In this document: positions 11,786 through 22,236 of the stretch, piece by piece
Layout: the number at the start of each line of letters is the position of its first letter
Position numbering within the stretch: the stretch's first letter is position 1
Assembly: GCA_037576195.1 (NCBI GenBank)
Contig: CM075103.1
Location: 17,174,001 to 17,238,000, forward strand
DNA length: 64,000 bases
Direction: 5' to 3'
Origin: Phytoseiulus persimilis
Taxonomy: Eukaryota; Arthropoda; Arachnida; Mesostigmata; Phytoseiidae
Notes under the pieces: generated by a model
Seen by the model: the letters and a program-made list of their open reading frames with translations, nothing else
Database searches by the model: none
What the model was told of the DNA's origin: nothing
Translations under genes and position numbers: made by a program

Positions 11786-12103
11786 CTAACACTCTGGTAT
11801 ACGTCGCCATTTGAGCGCCGCCGCGCTCCACGGTGCATGCTCCCTCAGTGCTCTTCCGGAATGTTGGTTCCTGACACTCCCTCGATTTGTGCCCCGAGAG
11901 TTACACTGGTAACAGACCCGTCCTCGATTCCGGGGACACAACGAACTCCGACCGTAATGCCCAATGTTCTTGCAGAGACGACACTCCACCATTTGTGCGT
12001 GGCAGAACACGCCATCGCCATCATAGGTGTTATCGTGACACCTCGCGCACGCCCTCCTTTCTGGCCTCTGTTCGTGCCGGGCCTGGTGGCCGAGTACATC
12101 CAC
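11786..12103 (-). pseudogene. Gag-like CCHC zinc-knuckle fragment, fossil
   Basis: The minus-strand frame has CARCHDNTYDGDGVFCHAQ, then ECRLCKNIGHYGRSSLCP, then CYQC, a pair of cysteine/histidine knuckles of the sort found in Gag nucleocapsids or LINE ORF1 proteins. A basic, serine-rich stretch precedes it on the same strand (12216-12521). No protease, reverse transcriptase or terminal repeats are visible, so it is only a scrap of a retroelement, broken, with family undecided. Confidence 0.4.
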
Positions 12104-12728
12104 CTCGAGCGCCTTCCTTGTTGGTTTACCCGGCTTCTCCGGGGTTTCTCCCTTCTTCCTTAAATTGATGGAGTTGAAGTTTGGGCTTTCTTCTTTTGCT
12201 CCACAAGCTACTCCATTACCTTGGGTTGCATTCTTCAGGTGGCCTATGTCTCAGCCTGGTGCGCACTTCCCTGGCCACGGCTCCGCTTCTCGACGATCCG
12301 TTCGCCCTCGATTCCCGTCCTCTATTGTTTACGTTCCACTTTGTTCCGCTCTCGTCCACGCTACCACCGCGACTCGCCCGCGATATTTGCGTTTTTTTCG
12401 ACCGCAACGAATTCGCAGCCCTCTCCGCGTCCAACAAGCTGTGAACCCCGGTCTTACCGTCGACTTTCTGGCGTTTCGGCTGAAGATTCCATTCATAGTG
12501 GAATTTCTGAAATACTAGCAACTATCGGAACCTGGTGCAAGTTTCGCGATTCGAGACTCCACAGCTCACAACAACTGAGGTTGACCATAATCGACACTTC
12601 TCAGAGAGCGCTCTCATGTACGCGACCTTGAGTCCAAATCAGAGCAAGGCAGCTGACGAGAGCCCCGAAGCTCTGAGGGAATCAAAATGGGCTCCTCCTT
12701 CATTGACGATCCCGGTGGATCATCAATA

Positions 12729-14240
12729 CAGGGTGACCAGAAATAACGTGAACTTTTTTTTCAAACGAGCTGTGAGTCTCGCTGTGACATGGAGGACAAC
12801 GTAGTTTATGACGATGCGTTCAGAAGCCTTCCGTCGATCCCTTACTCCTTGCGTACGGGCTCCAATGTGTTGACATTTTAATGTAGGCTCACATTCTACC
12901 GGCGAGGGTTCGCTTGTTGTGCCGGAAGCTAGCCGCAACGAAACTGGAACCACCCAGAGTTGTGATTTGCGGCACTGTCGGCTAGCACTTATCAAGCGCT
13001 CAGCCGTCAGCGGCTTGCTTCCAATTCACTGGTCGTTGATCAGATCGATGTGGAATTATTGCCTACGGAATCACTAGTTCAGCAGCTGAACTTGGCCCCG
13101 TTTTTTCCCCGGGATGACAAGCGAGCGTTCACTGATTTTGGAATTATTCCAGCGGGATTATGCTCAGTGTGACATCGTTCGCTTGGTTGGTGCTCCCAAA
13201 TCGACCGTGTCGAAAGCAATCCGCAGGTTTCGCGAGCTTGGCCATCATGGAGATCGTCCGGGACGAGGCAGAAAACCGACCGTGAACAGTCCCAGGAATC
13301 GGAACATCCTCAAGAAGAGACTTCAACGAAACCTTCGGAAATCCCTGCGGAAAATCGCTCGTGAACTTGGCCTCAAATGCAAATCAGTGCGCCAAATAGC
13401 GAAAAATGTTCTCGGCCTCAAGGCCTACAAGCTGAGGAAAGGCCAGCGACTGACCGAAGATAACAAGCGTTTAAGACTGCAACGATGCCGTGATCTTGCC
13501 AAGCGGGCCGCAGGTTCGACCTGGGAAACTATCCTGTTCACTGACGAGAAGTTGTTCACGATCGAACAGTCTCTCAATCGCCAGAACGATCGCTATTGGT
13601 TTTCGGAGCCGCCTTCAACCCCTCAAATCGTGAAGCACCGCCAAAACCCACAATCAGTCATGGTTTGGGCCGGACTTTGTGCCATAAGCAAGACACCCTT
13701 GGTTTTCGTGCAGTCAGGACGCTGAAGTGTACCGCCGTGATATTTTGGGAGCAGTTGTCGTTCCGTGGGCGCGGGAACGTTTCTGTGAAGGTCGCTGGAC
13801 TTCCCAGTAGGATTCCGGGCCCGCTCATCGTGCGAAGGAAACTCAGCTGTGGTGTCGAGCACATTTCCCGGACTTCATCACGTGCTCTTACAATTAGTGG
13901 CCTCCGTATTCTCCCGACCAGAACCCAATGGATTTCAGTGTTTGGTCAATTCTACAAGCAAGGGCCTGCGATAAACCGCACAAGACTCTAGACGCCCTTA
14001 AGCGCTCTCTTCGCCGGGAGTGGGTTCGATTATCTTTGGAAGAGCTTCGGCCAATAGCCGCCAACTTCAAGAAATGTTTGAGCCTCTGTATCCGAGCCCG
14101 GGGCGGCCATTTCGAAGCCCCTTGAAATATAGTTCACCGAGGCCCCCGAGCACACGAATCCGTCGATTTTCTATCGATGCCCAGTGTCTTCCTTCATCGA
14201 CCGCCAATTTCGCGAGTTCACGTTATTTCTGGTCACCCTG
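12729..14240 (+). mobile_element. Tc1/mariner transposon, complete but dead
   Basis: A 1512-bp element bounded by perfect 25-bp terminal inverted repeats: CAGGGTGACCAGAAATAACG begins at 12729 and its complement ends at 14240. It is flanked by TA on both sides (12727-12728 and 14241-14242), the target duplication of the IS630/Tc1/mariner superfamily. It contains one plus-strand transposase gene. It was inserted into a Helitron helicase sequence, so it is younger than that Helitron copy. Confidence 0.92.
13114..14125 (+). pseudogene. Tc1/mariner transposase, broken
   Basis: Starts at ATG 13114. The N-terminus has a helix-turn-helix DNA-binding part (CDIVRLVGAPKSTVSKAIRR) and a GRGRKPTV hook between two HTH segments. 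The catalytic domain follows, with the first aspartate in TILFTDEKLFTIE (about 13535) and VMVWAGLCAI. The open frame stops at 13725, and the rest continues in other frames: the second aspartate in DSGPAHRAKETQLWCRAHF and the third in WPPYSPDQNPMDFSVWSI, ending near 14125. At least one frameshift and two in-frame stops separate start from end. By my count 39 residues lie between the second and third aspartates, so the triad is DDxD with about 39 spacing rather than the 34 typical of insect mariner. Confidence 0.88.
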
Positions 14241-14255
14241 TATATAACCTCGCGG

Positions 14256-14296
14256 AAGGTGAACGACGTCGCGTACTGTGCGACGTCGTTCACCTT
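14256..14296. repeat. Perfect 17-bp hairpin in Helitron remnant
   Basis: AAGGTGAACGACGTCGC at 14256-14272 is followed by a 7-nt loop (GTACTGT) and its exact complement at 14280-14296. It starts 16 bp past the mariner right end, inside the former helicase reading frame. Confidence 0.9.
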
Positions 14297-14985
14297 TGTG
14301 CGTTGCCTGCAAAGGGATAGTTGCGAACCTGTCACCGAACGGTCGCACCCCGTGCTCAATAATCAGATTGAAAGTCAACGACGATAGCCGCACATGAACA
14401 CTGGGCTGCCAACGGAAAGAAGCTAAAAAGTTACCGGAGATGGACGTCATCATTTGGGACAAAACTTCCATGGTGCCTGAAGTAGCGTTCGAAGCAAATG
14501 ATATGCCTCTCCGAGACATTTTCCAGAATAACCTTCCCGTTGATGATCTCATTGTTGTCATAGGAGGAGATTTCCGCCGAATACTGCCGATCGTTGAACT
14601 AGGTTCGGCAGCGAATACCCCCAACGTTTGCCTTACGCGATCAAAACTGTGGTGTCATTCCCAAAACTTCCGAACTGACTGATGATATTCGTTCGAGAGG
14701 CAGTGACTCTTCATGACGAGAGTTCCTCCTTCGTTTCGGGAATGGAGAACCCGGGAATACCGAAGGTCACGTGACCGCTCCGTCGGACCTGATGCACCGA
14801 AATGATATCATAGATGAAATTTACGGATCTGTGATACAGCCCGGGAACTGTGATGGATTAGCCGAAGGAGCAATCTCAGCACCGACGAACGTACACGTCT
14901 TCCATTTGATCCGAAGAATACTCGACCGGCTTTTTGTATCTCGGAATCAGGAGAGGGTTTCTGGTCTGGGAAACGAGTGAGGGGA

Positions 14986-15719
14986 AATGGGCTGTAGCCG
15001 GTAAAAACTCGGGAAAGCAGTCGAGGTGAAGGAAGCACGCAAACCTATGGTTGGCTCAACCGATCCAATATATTCCTTAACTCTACTCTGTCCGATATTG
15101 GCGAAACGGCAGTTGATCGGGTCCCGACTTTATCCCTCCGATTGGGTGTCAAGAGTTGTTAATCGCGGACTTTCCTCTGGACATTGTGTTGAGAAATTTC
15201 CAGACCCTTCTCGGATCATGCTTCGGTCAATCGTACTTCACCTTGTCGTGCTGAGTCTTTGCTCTGCCAGTCAGTCCTCGAAGAGTCTCCCTGTAGCAAT
15301 CAATAATTATCTCATCTTCTAACCTTTTTTCTCTGACCTCCTCGAGGTTTCCGAGGAAAAGGCTCTGCGCCATTCTGCGGGACGGAGTCCACCGGAGCCT
15401 TTTATCTGAACGTCGGGATCGCAGCTAAGCCAGCCGAACCGTAATACCTTGGGATCCCTCCACCTCCGGCTCGCTGGGGACTGAGACCCTGATTCTTATT
15501 GACCTGACGAGACTTGATGTTACCCATTCTTCGATTTGGCGCGTTCTCTCGTCGACGAATGAGCCCCTACGTTTTTCCCATCCGGGGAAGCATTTCATTC
15601 GACTCCTGCGCTTCCGGGATGCAGCAGCTTCAGTCTGTTCAGCGAATTCTCGTTTTCAGCTGATCAAAGTTAACGCGCTCGGTTGCCTTCATCTCATCAG
15701 CCGTCATCCGTCATCTCAC
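14986..15719. other. No recognisable gene
   Basis: Between the Helitron remnant and the EEP scrap I see only short frames without family resemblance. Confidence 0.45.
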
Positions 15720-16060
15720 AGTAGGCTCAGGAGTAATCACTTGTGTCCAGGAGTCCTGTGTTCAAGTCTCCGAGGAAAATACAGTCAGCGTTGGCGTCCA
15801 TCAAGTTCAGTGATTGGATAAAATCTACAGCGGCAAAAGTTCGTGTATCGGAGACCCCGGAGGTCGGTGATCGCTAGACGGCAGCAATCTGAATTCTCCT
15901 TCCCTATGCGAACCGCGCCCACACAACAATCATAGATCAGATATTCTGGAAGTCTCACCTGGAAGCTTGGTAGATCACACCCAGAGTACACGGCAACCCC
16001 AACCGCTCTGTACGTATCGTTTGATTCCAAATACGAGACATAACCTTATATGTTTCAGCT
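15720..16060 (-). pseudogene. EEP endonuclease fragment of a LINE or Helentron
   Basis: On the minus strand VGVAVYSGCDLPSFQV and EYLIYDCCVGAVRIGKEN are followed, after a frame change, by SDTRTFAAVDFIQSLNLMD and CIFLGDLNTGLLDTSDYS. The order (GG/GVAVY strand, then I-x-V-YR region, then the GDLN metal-binding motif) is that of apurinic-type EEP nucleases in LINE ORF2 or Helentrons. No reverse transcriptase or helicase follows, so the parent class is undecided. It contains at least one frameshift. Confidence 0.5.
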
Positions 16061-17175
16061 TTTTCCCTTCTTCGAGTGGAGCTAGGTCTCTGTTTGGATG
16101 TGGGGTTTCCACACTGAAGAACTGAGCCTCAAACCAGTCGAAGTTCTGCTCTCGTTCTCGTTGCCTCCCCCGGAGGTGCTATCTGCTGACAACTCAGTTC
16201 CGAATTGAGCTCCGCGCCGCTCAGAAAGCTTGTGGACGTTCATCGTGTTCACCTTATTTGAGATGGTCCAGGTCAGGGTTGGGCGAAGTGCACCCGCGAG
16301 TGGACCACTGTGTTTCAGCAGTGTTCTGCACAGCTTGAGCGCTGATAAACTCCGGAAAGTATGGTCAGATCGACCCCAGAATCACTTTTTCAAATTGGTG
16401 TTCAGCCATCGGTGGCTGGCGGTGAGGAGTCCTTTATATGGGGAGTACGTTATATGTGGGTCCGTCACTTGGAGGCTCCGTTTTTCAAAGCGTGTGTTTT
16501 CTCGGGGACCCGTCATCTGAGGGATAATTTGCCGGAACGCGTCCGTTATCTCAGGTATTCGAGGGTTTTTTCTTCCTTGTGCACGATGACTTACAGCTGG
16601 CTCGAGGGATCCTCAAGAGTGCTCGGCAATTCGATGACCAAAATCATGTTCAATTCGAGGAGCCTATGAGGAACGGATTATCAAAATGAAGACTTCGAGA
16701 CCGTAGACGAAAACTTGGAAGACGACACTTCACGGGAGCCGTTCGCCCATGAGCACATTTGCGCAGTCCTCAATCGCAGGACTGATGACCCGGCACGGAC
16801 TTCTAAAACTCTGAAGGATCAAGTCGGAAGACTTCGCAACCACTCAACCTGCCAAGATTCGGAGTGCGAAGATGCACCATGGGGAGCCGAAGAGAACGAT
16901 ACCGTAAATCAGCTGGCTTCTGTGAGGAGAAGTTCGACTCCAAAGCTCGCAAAAGGTTGCGCCAAAGGTTGCATCATCCACGATCGGGCTGTAAGAATAC
17001 GGGCTTTGCATGAAGAGAGCCCGGCCTGACTGCATAACCGCCTCTGCGTTGAAGATAGCCAAATCGTAGCAAAAGTATCGAGTGTCGTCCCGCAAGACAG
17101 TGAAAAATATAATTTGCGAGCATCATTGAAGTCAAGAGGAGATCGAGAGCTACTGTGATGCTCAACCGTTCTGTG
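16061..17175. other. No recognisable gene
   Basis: No conserved coding sequence. The longest frame, plus 16715-17029, resembles no family I know. Confidence 0.45.
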
Positions 17176-18947
17176 TACATACTCATGTAGGGTTTCCATT
17201 GGCTGGATGCGAAGGTCCCTGAATCCTACCCCCAATCTATGGAGCTCGATATTATTCGAGTAGCAACTTCTCACACGAGCGATTTTACCGAAACAGTCGA
17301 GAATCGGGAAGGTGCGATTTCACGTTTCCAGCGAAACTAGGATTATGACCCTGTATCCTCTCGCTGATTGATTTTTTTTCGCCGATTGAGCAGTCTCTAT
17401 GATGATATAAGCCTGTTTTTCCCTGGAAACGCTCAGAAGCCTCTCAAAAAAGTCACCCCAACATGTTGCATCGTTGTTCGCCTTGCAAGAAGTGATTTTG
17501 AATTCTCCAGCGACGGGAAAGTCGATTCTCTCCCATTCCCAGCGTCGCTTCTCGTAGTCTAAACATTTGCGAACGTGACATATTGTGAGAAAGCCAGTAG
17601 CTCTCTCTACCGGAGCAATCGAGCGGGAAGATATTCCGCTCGTCCCAGCGGGAAGATATCCCGATCAGTCAGTGTTAACTGATACTTCCGAGGGGCTTCC
17701 TTGGCGAATTTTTCGTCCGCTCGATCTTTCTAAACCGCCATTTTGGAAACGAGCTTCGTAATTCTGGAGAGAATACAAGAGTTCATGATCTTGGTTTCGT
17801 CGCAATCTTCCGCTTTTGGACCATTCGAGTGAAATCCCTCGTGTGAACTTGACGCTTTTAAAATCATGTCGAGTTTGATCAGATCCGAAAGCTGACTCGA
17901 TTCCGCGTTCGTGTATCTTATATTCTTCCTGCGCCTCCCGGTGACGGAGCTTGAGCGATCGAGATCAGCGGTCCAGAAATCGTGCAACCATCCAATACAT
18001 AATGTATCACTTCTGTAATCGATAATAATTGACACCGATTCCAGCTGTCATAATATCAGCCCTCTGCGTCAGCGCCCTCCCACGATGTCGCCATTATAGG
18101 CTCAAGGTTTATGTTGTGTTTCCCATGTGCATCCTCAGATATCCCAGGTTGGCGTATTCTGTGGGAACGGGCTATGGCCAGCGGGTCCTACGACGTTCTC
18201 CTAGTCTTTGGATGTAGAAGTCCACGTCCTTAAACGAGGTTATTGCTCTCTGTATAGATTTGCATGTCAACGGATCCGAGCCCGCCTAGATTTGTTCAAT
18301 GGGAGTCTCAGCTCGAAAGAGAACATGCGTCGTGCGAGGAGAAACGGATTAGCTCCAGGCGCCTTCGGAAACTGACTACGGAAGAGGTCGTAAAACTTTC
18401 CCCTTATCGGCACCCAAGGGCGCCGACGAGTGCAGCAGCCGTAGCCCGCCGAGAAGGTCCCGTGTGGGGCCGAGGTTCATCATCCGAAACTCGGATTGGG
18501 TCGGAATTATGTTCAAAAAAGGATGAAGACGAGAAAAGGCAGCGCTTGGCCTTATTGGATACCCCTCGACACCCCTCGGCACTCCTGCCGAACGCGGCAA
18601 CCCACATGGTTTCCCTAGATGGCATTGTGATACCTCTAATCAATTCCACGTCCGCTGAATCTGGAGTGGATTTCGGAGGTTGATCCGAAGTCCTTGAGAA
18701 CCCGAATTTCGATTGCTGTGCGGAATTCCATCCCAGTCTCTCAACCGCGTGCTGCATAGCCGATCCGTGTTGATCTGAGCCAGCAGAGTAGCTGTGACTG
18801 GAGCACACAATTCGGTGCGGCACACAGTTTGTCAACACTTGTGGTAGAGTCGGAGCGACTGTGCCCATTCATCAGCATACAGAGGGAGAGATTCCCTCGT
18901 AGTCATCATGGTTTATGGTTTTATTGATCCAGATTATCATTTACACG
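17176..18947. other. Unassigned left part of duplicated unit (A)
   Basis: Contains several open frames conserved between copies only because the duplication is recent (minus 17730-18035, plus 18264-18683, minus 18404-18868). None resembles a known family. Two short palindromes occur near 17620-17660 (GCGGGAAGATATTCCGC and a variant). Copy B equivalent: 26172-27943. Confidence 0.4.
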
Positions 18948-18963
18948 TATATATATATATATA
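18948..18963. repeat. (AT)n microsatellite left of element 1 (A)
   Basis: An alternating TA run of about 16 bases. The matching run in copy B (27944-27979) is 20 bases longer. Confidence 0.9.
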
Positions 18964-20546
18964 TTTACCACTCCTGGATGATAGCCGCACATTAACCGCA
19001 CAACTAAGGATTTCAATACTCACTCCTTTGATAACCGCACCTGGGTGCGGTTAACATGTCTTACGTGACTTATTTGCTATATACAAAAAATGATAACCGC
19101 ACACCCGATTTCGAGATCATGCGTGCGAAAACGGAGTCGGATTTACTTGTCTGCTGGTTCGTAGGAGCCGATTTCTCTCATATTCGAGTAATCTGCGGGT
19201 AACTGAGACCTATGTTCACTTGATCTATAATTTTACTTGAACCTATTCGATCGCAAATGGCGTCGTCTGTGAAGAAAACAATGTGATCCGCAGCACTCGT
19301 TCAGAACATGCGTGGTCTCAGTTGCTGAGCCAGTTGGGAGCAGATATTTTGAGTTTTCACACATCGACTGTGATCTGGGTGAGTTATGCTGATGACCCAT
19401 CCTATGAAGATGCGCAAGAGATCCAATAATCTCATCAGCAACGGGGAATCCGTCGGATTGTTCGCGCTGAGCATGCGTTTCTCCCCGTACCTCGAAGGCC
19501 AAACTGAGCAAGAGAAGAAAGGCTCATTTCTGCAACTTCCGCGGAAAGCTCGTCTCGTATTTCTCCCGTCATCTGATCAATCAACACGGCAATTAACATG
19601 GGGTCATCGAGATGGTGCGCGCCTATGGAATCGACAGGACGAGAGAGCTTGGAAGAATTATGGGAGAAGGAGACCGTGTGCACAATGGGCAGAACCCCCG
19701 ACGAGCATTCCGCAAGCAGCACAAATCCGAATACGATGACAGGATCGAATGAAGATTTGAAGCAGGCGGAGCTGGTGAGTAGAACTCGACGTCTCAAATT
19801 TTCTAAGAGGGAACGACGTTCCGCCAAGCGCCGATCGGCACCACGTATACAGTGGACCCATGAAATCATCGAATGTCTCAAAAGCAGATTCCATAAGAGC
19901 TCCGGACGAAGGATATTCCGAGTTGTGCTCGATCGCGAGAAATCTGTGCCGTCCTTTCTGCTTGGTTCCCGGTGCCCGAGAACCTGACTGTCGCCAAATT
20001 GAGGTGTCTAGTCAGAAATCTTCTGAAGAAGCCCCGTTGATGATCCGAGCGTGATCAACACATGTGCAACCAGTGGTGATCTTATCTGATTCCAATGAAG
20101 AATTATTCTCGAAGTGATTCTCCCACTTCCTTTTTCCGATTAAAATGTTGAATTCCCCGCATTCGAGGCAGCGCTCATCTCTCAGAGCCCACCCGCGCCG
20201 TTGCACTTGTCGAGAAGCTCACCTCACGGGAGCGATGAGCGCAGAGCGGAATTTCCTGTCAGTAGGGGCTAGCTTCCATCACAAACTCCAGTTTTGAGCC
20301 TTCATACTGCTAGTTCTCACAACTCCTTGTCTATATCGCTGAGACGGAGAGGTAGGCAGATTTTGAATTCCGTGCGGCATCCGAATCTCAAAACCGATGA
20401 AGTTACGGGGTGTGCGGCTATCAGTCGAATAATAGCCGCACATCGATGGTAACCGCTCGCGGAGAAAAACTTAGATTGGATGATAACCGCACAATGTGCG
20501 GTCATCATTTGGATAAGGAGCAGTTTGAGTGCGGCTATCATTTTTT

Positions 20547-20548
<2 letters not shown>
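18964..20548 (+). mobile_element. (TA)n-flanked DNA element 1, copy A
   Basis: A 1.6-kb element lying between two (AT)n tracts. Both ends carry ATGATAGCCGCAC in inverted orientation, about 13-15 bp in from the (AT)n border at the left and a few bases in at the right. Between the ends lie about ten more copies of a GATAACCGCAC-like 11-mer in both orientations (left: 18981, 18993, 19031, 19045, 19093; right: 20412, 20432, 20449, 20483, 20496, 20529). Such subterminal arrays are typical transposase-binding sites. Inside is a decayed version of the gene described for element 2. It has a one-base loss in the first exon relative to element 2, an in-frame stop after QHGN, and arginine in place of the second zinc-finger cysteine. 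The superfamily is unassigned. Confidence 0.65.

Positions 20549-20621
<73 letters not shown>
20549..20621. repeat. (AT)n microsatellite between elements 1 and 2 (A)
   Basis: An uninterrupted AT run of about 73 bases, versus about 34 in copy B (29563-29596). It is the most variable part of the duplication. Confidence 0.92.
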
Positions 20622-20627
<6 letters not shown>

Positions 20628-22218
20628 TCTCCTGGATGATAGCCGCACATTAACCGCACGACTGAGGATTTCAATACTTACTCCTTTGATAACCGCACCT
20701 GGGTGCGGTCAACATGTCTTACAGGACTTATTTGCTGCATACAAAAAAATGATAACCGCACACCCAAATTCGAGATCATGGGTGTGAAAACGAAGTCGGA
20801 ATTACTTGTCTGCTGGTTCGGAAGAGCCGATTTCTCTTAAATTCGAGTAATCTGCGGGGAACTGAGGCCTATGCTCACTTGATCCATAATTTTACTTGAA
20901 CCTATTTGATCGAAAATGGCGTCGTCTGTGAAGGAAGACAATGTGATCCGCAGCACTCGTTCAGAACATGCGTGGTCTCATTTGCTGAGCCAGTTGGGAG
21001 CAGATATTTCGAGATTTCACACATCGACTGTGATCTGGGTGAGTTATGCTGATTACTCATCCTATGAAGATGCCCGAGAGATCCAATAATCTCATCCGCA
21101 ACGGGGAATCCGTCGGATTGTTCGCGCTGAGCATCCGTTTCTCCCGTTCTCTCGAAGCTCGAAGGCCAAACTGAGCAAAAGAAGAAAGGCTCACTTCTGC
21201 AATTTCTGCGGAAAGCTCGTCCCGTATTTTTCCCGTCATCTGATCGATCAACACGGAAATGAACATGAAGTCATCGAGATGGTACGCGCCTATGGAGTCG
21301 ACAGGACGAGAGAGCTTGGAAAAATTATGGGAGAAGGAGACCGTGTGCACCATGAGCAGAACCCCTGACGAGCATTCCGCAAGCAGCACAAATCCGAATA
21401 CGATGGCAGGATAGAATGAAGATGTGGGGCAGGCGGAGCTGGTGAGTAGAACTCGACGTCTCCAACTTTCAAAGAGGAGCCGACGTTTCGCCAAGCGCCG
21501 ATCGGCACCACGTATACAGTGGACCCATGAAATCATCGAATGTATCAAGGAGCAGATTCCAGAAGAGCTCCGGACGAAGAAGATTCCGAGATGTGCTCGA
21601 TCGCGAGAGATCTGTGCCGTCCTTTCTGCTCAGTTCCCGGCGCCCGAGAACCTGACTGTCGCCGAATCGAGGTCTCTAGTCAGCAATCTTCTGAAGAAGC
21701 TCCGTTGATGATCCAAGCGTGATCAACAGATGCGCGTCCAGTGGTGATCTCATCTGGTTCCAATATAGAATTATTCTCAAAGTGATTTTCCTACTTCCTT
21801 GTTCCGATTCAAATGTTGAGTTTCCTGCATTCGAGTGCAGCGCCCATCTCTCAGAGCTAACCCGCGCCGTTTCACTTGTCGAAAAGCTCACCTCACGGGA
21901 GCGATGAGCGCAGAGCGAAATTTCCTGTCAGTAGGGGCTAGCTTCCCTCACAAACTCCAGTTTTGAGCCTTCATACTGCTAGTTCTCACAACTTCTCGTC
22001 TATATCGCTGGGACGGAGAGGTAGGCAGATTGTGAATTCCGTGCGGCATCCCAACCTCAAGACCGATGAAGTTACGGGGTGTGCGGCTATCAGTCGAATA
22101 ATAGCCGCACATCGCTGGTAACCGCTCGCGGAGAAAAACTCAGATTGGATGATAACCGCACAATGTGCGGTCATCATTGGGATAAGAAGCAGTTTGTGTG
22201 CGGCTATCATTTTTTTGG
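20622..22218 (+). mobile_element. (TA)n-flanked DNA element 2, copy A
   Basis: A sister of element 1 in the same orientation, roughly 90% identical by eye, with the same terminal ATGATAGCCGCAC inverted motif and subterminal 11-mers. It has the better preserved gene. Exon 1 is 20916-21038 (MASSVKEDNVIRSTRSEH, donor GTGAGT in phase 0). A second exon from about 21165 has a C2H2 finger, FCNFCGKLVPYFSRHLIDQH (C-x2-C-x9-H-x4-H), then RTRELGKIMGEGDR. A C-terminal basic part ends at 21708 (APRIQWTHEIIECIKEQIP, SRSLVSNLLKKLR). A stop at about 21367 and a frame change before 21424 interrupt it. No DDE or recombinase catalytic core is present, so the element looks non-autonomous. Confidence 0.65.
20916..21708 (+). 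pseudogene. C2H2 plus basic C-terminal element protein
   Basis: The gene of (TA)n-flanked element 2. What is visible is a short N-terminal exon, an intron (21039 to about 21164), a single zinc finger near 21195-21255, a linker with DEHSASSTNPNT, and a C-terminal module rich in arginine with W-T and repeated basic residues. The finger-plus-RELG-GD and W-T modules resemble the two ends of uncharacterised invertebrate proteins whose middle is recombinase-like. That middle is missing here. It is interrupted by a stop and a frame change. The paralogous positions are 19252-19990 in element 1, with copies at 28268-29006 and 29890-30682 in copy B. Confidence 0.5.
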
Positions 22219-22236
22219 ATATATATATATATATAT
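22219..22236. repeat. (AT)n microsatellite right of element 2 (A)
   Basis: An alternating AT run of about 18 bases. It directly abuts the 3' end of the minus-strand LINE, so it may derive from the LINE tail. The copy B run is two bases longer. Confidence 0.85.

Larger units (their letters stand above)
12500..14985 (+). mobile_element. Helitron helicase fragment split by a mariner
   Basis: Helitron Pif1-like helicase sequence lies on both sides of the mariner element at 12729-14240. Left side (about 12560-12728): HNRHFSESALMYATLSPNQ and SSFIDDPGGSSI, matching the helicase start and the Walker A region (family form FIDGPGGSGKT). Right side: YNLAEGERRRVLC directly after the mariner, then MDVIIWDKTSMVPEVAFEA (Walker B block), DDLIVVIGGDFRRILPIVEL, and further on HRNDIIDEIYGSVI with EGAISAPTNVHVFHLIRRIL. 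Stops and frame changes make it a pseudogene. It is a separate copy from the Helentron at 1-3.5 kb. Rep, endonuclease and element ends are not visible. Confidence 0.75.

Noticed and set aside
17730-18035. Gag-like reading of the minus-strand frame (SQLSDLIKLDMILK)
   Set aside because: Only a faint resemblance to the gypsy fossil gag at 8.3-8.8 kb; too weak to claim.
20549-20674. Tyr-Ile repeat proteins across the AT tract
   Set aside because: Produced only by translating an (AT)n microsatellite.
18948-22236. CRISPR-like array of GATAACCGCAC repeats
   Set aside because: Repeats are short, unevenly spaced, in both orientations and confined to element ends in a eukaryotic context; they fit transposase-binding subterminal repeats.
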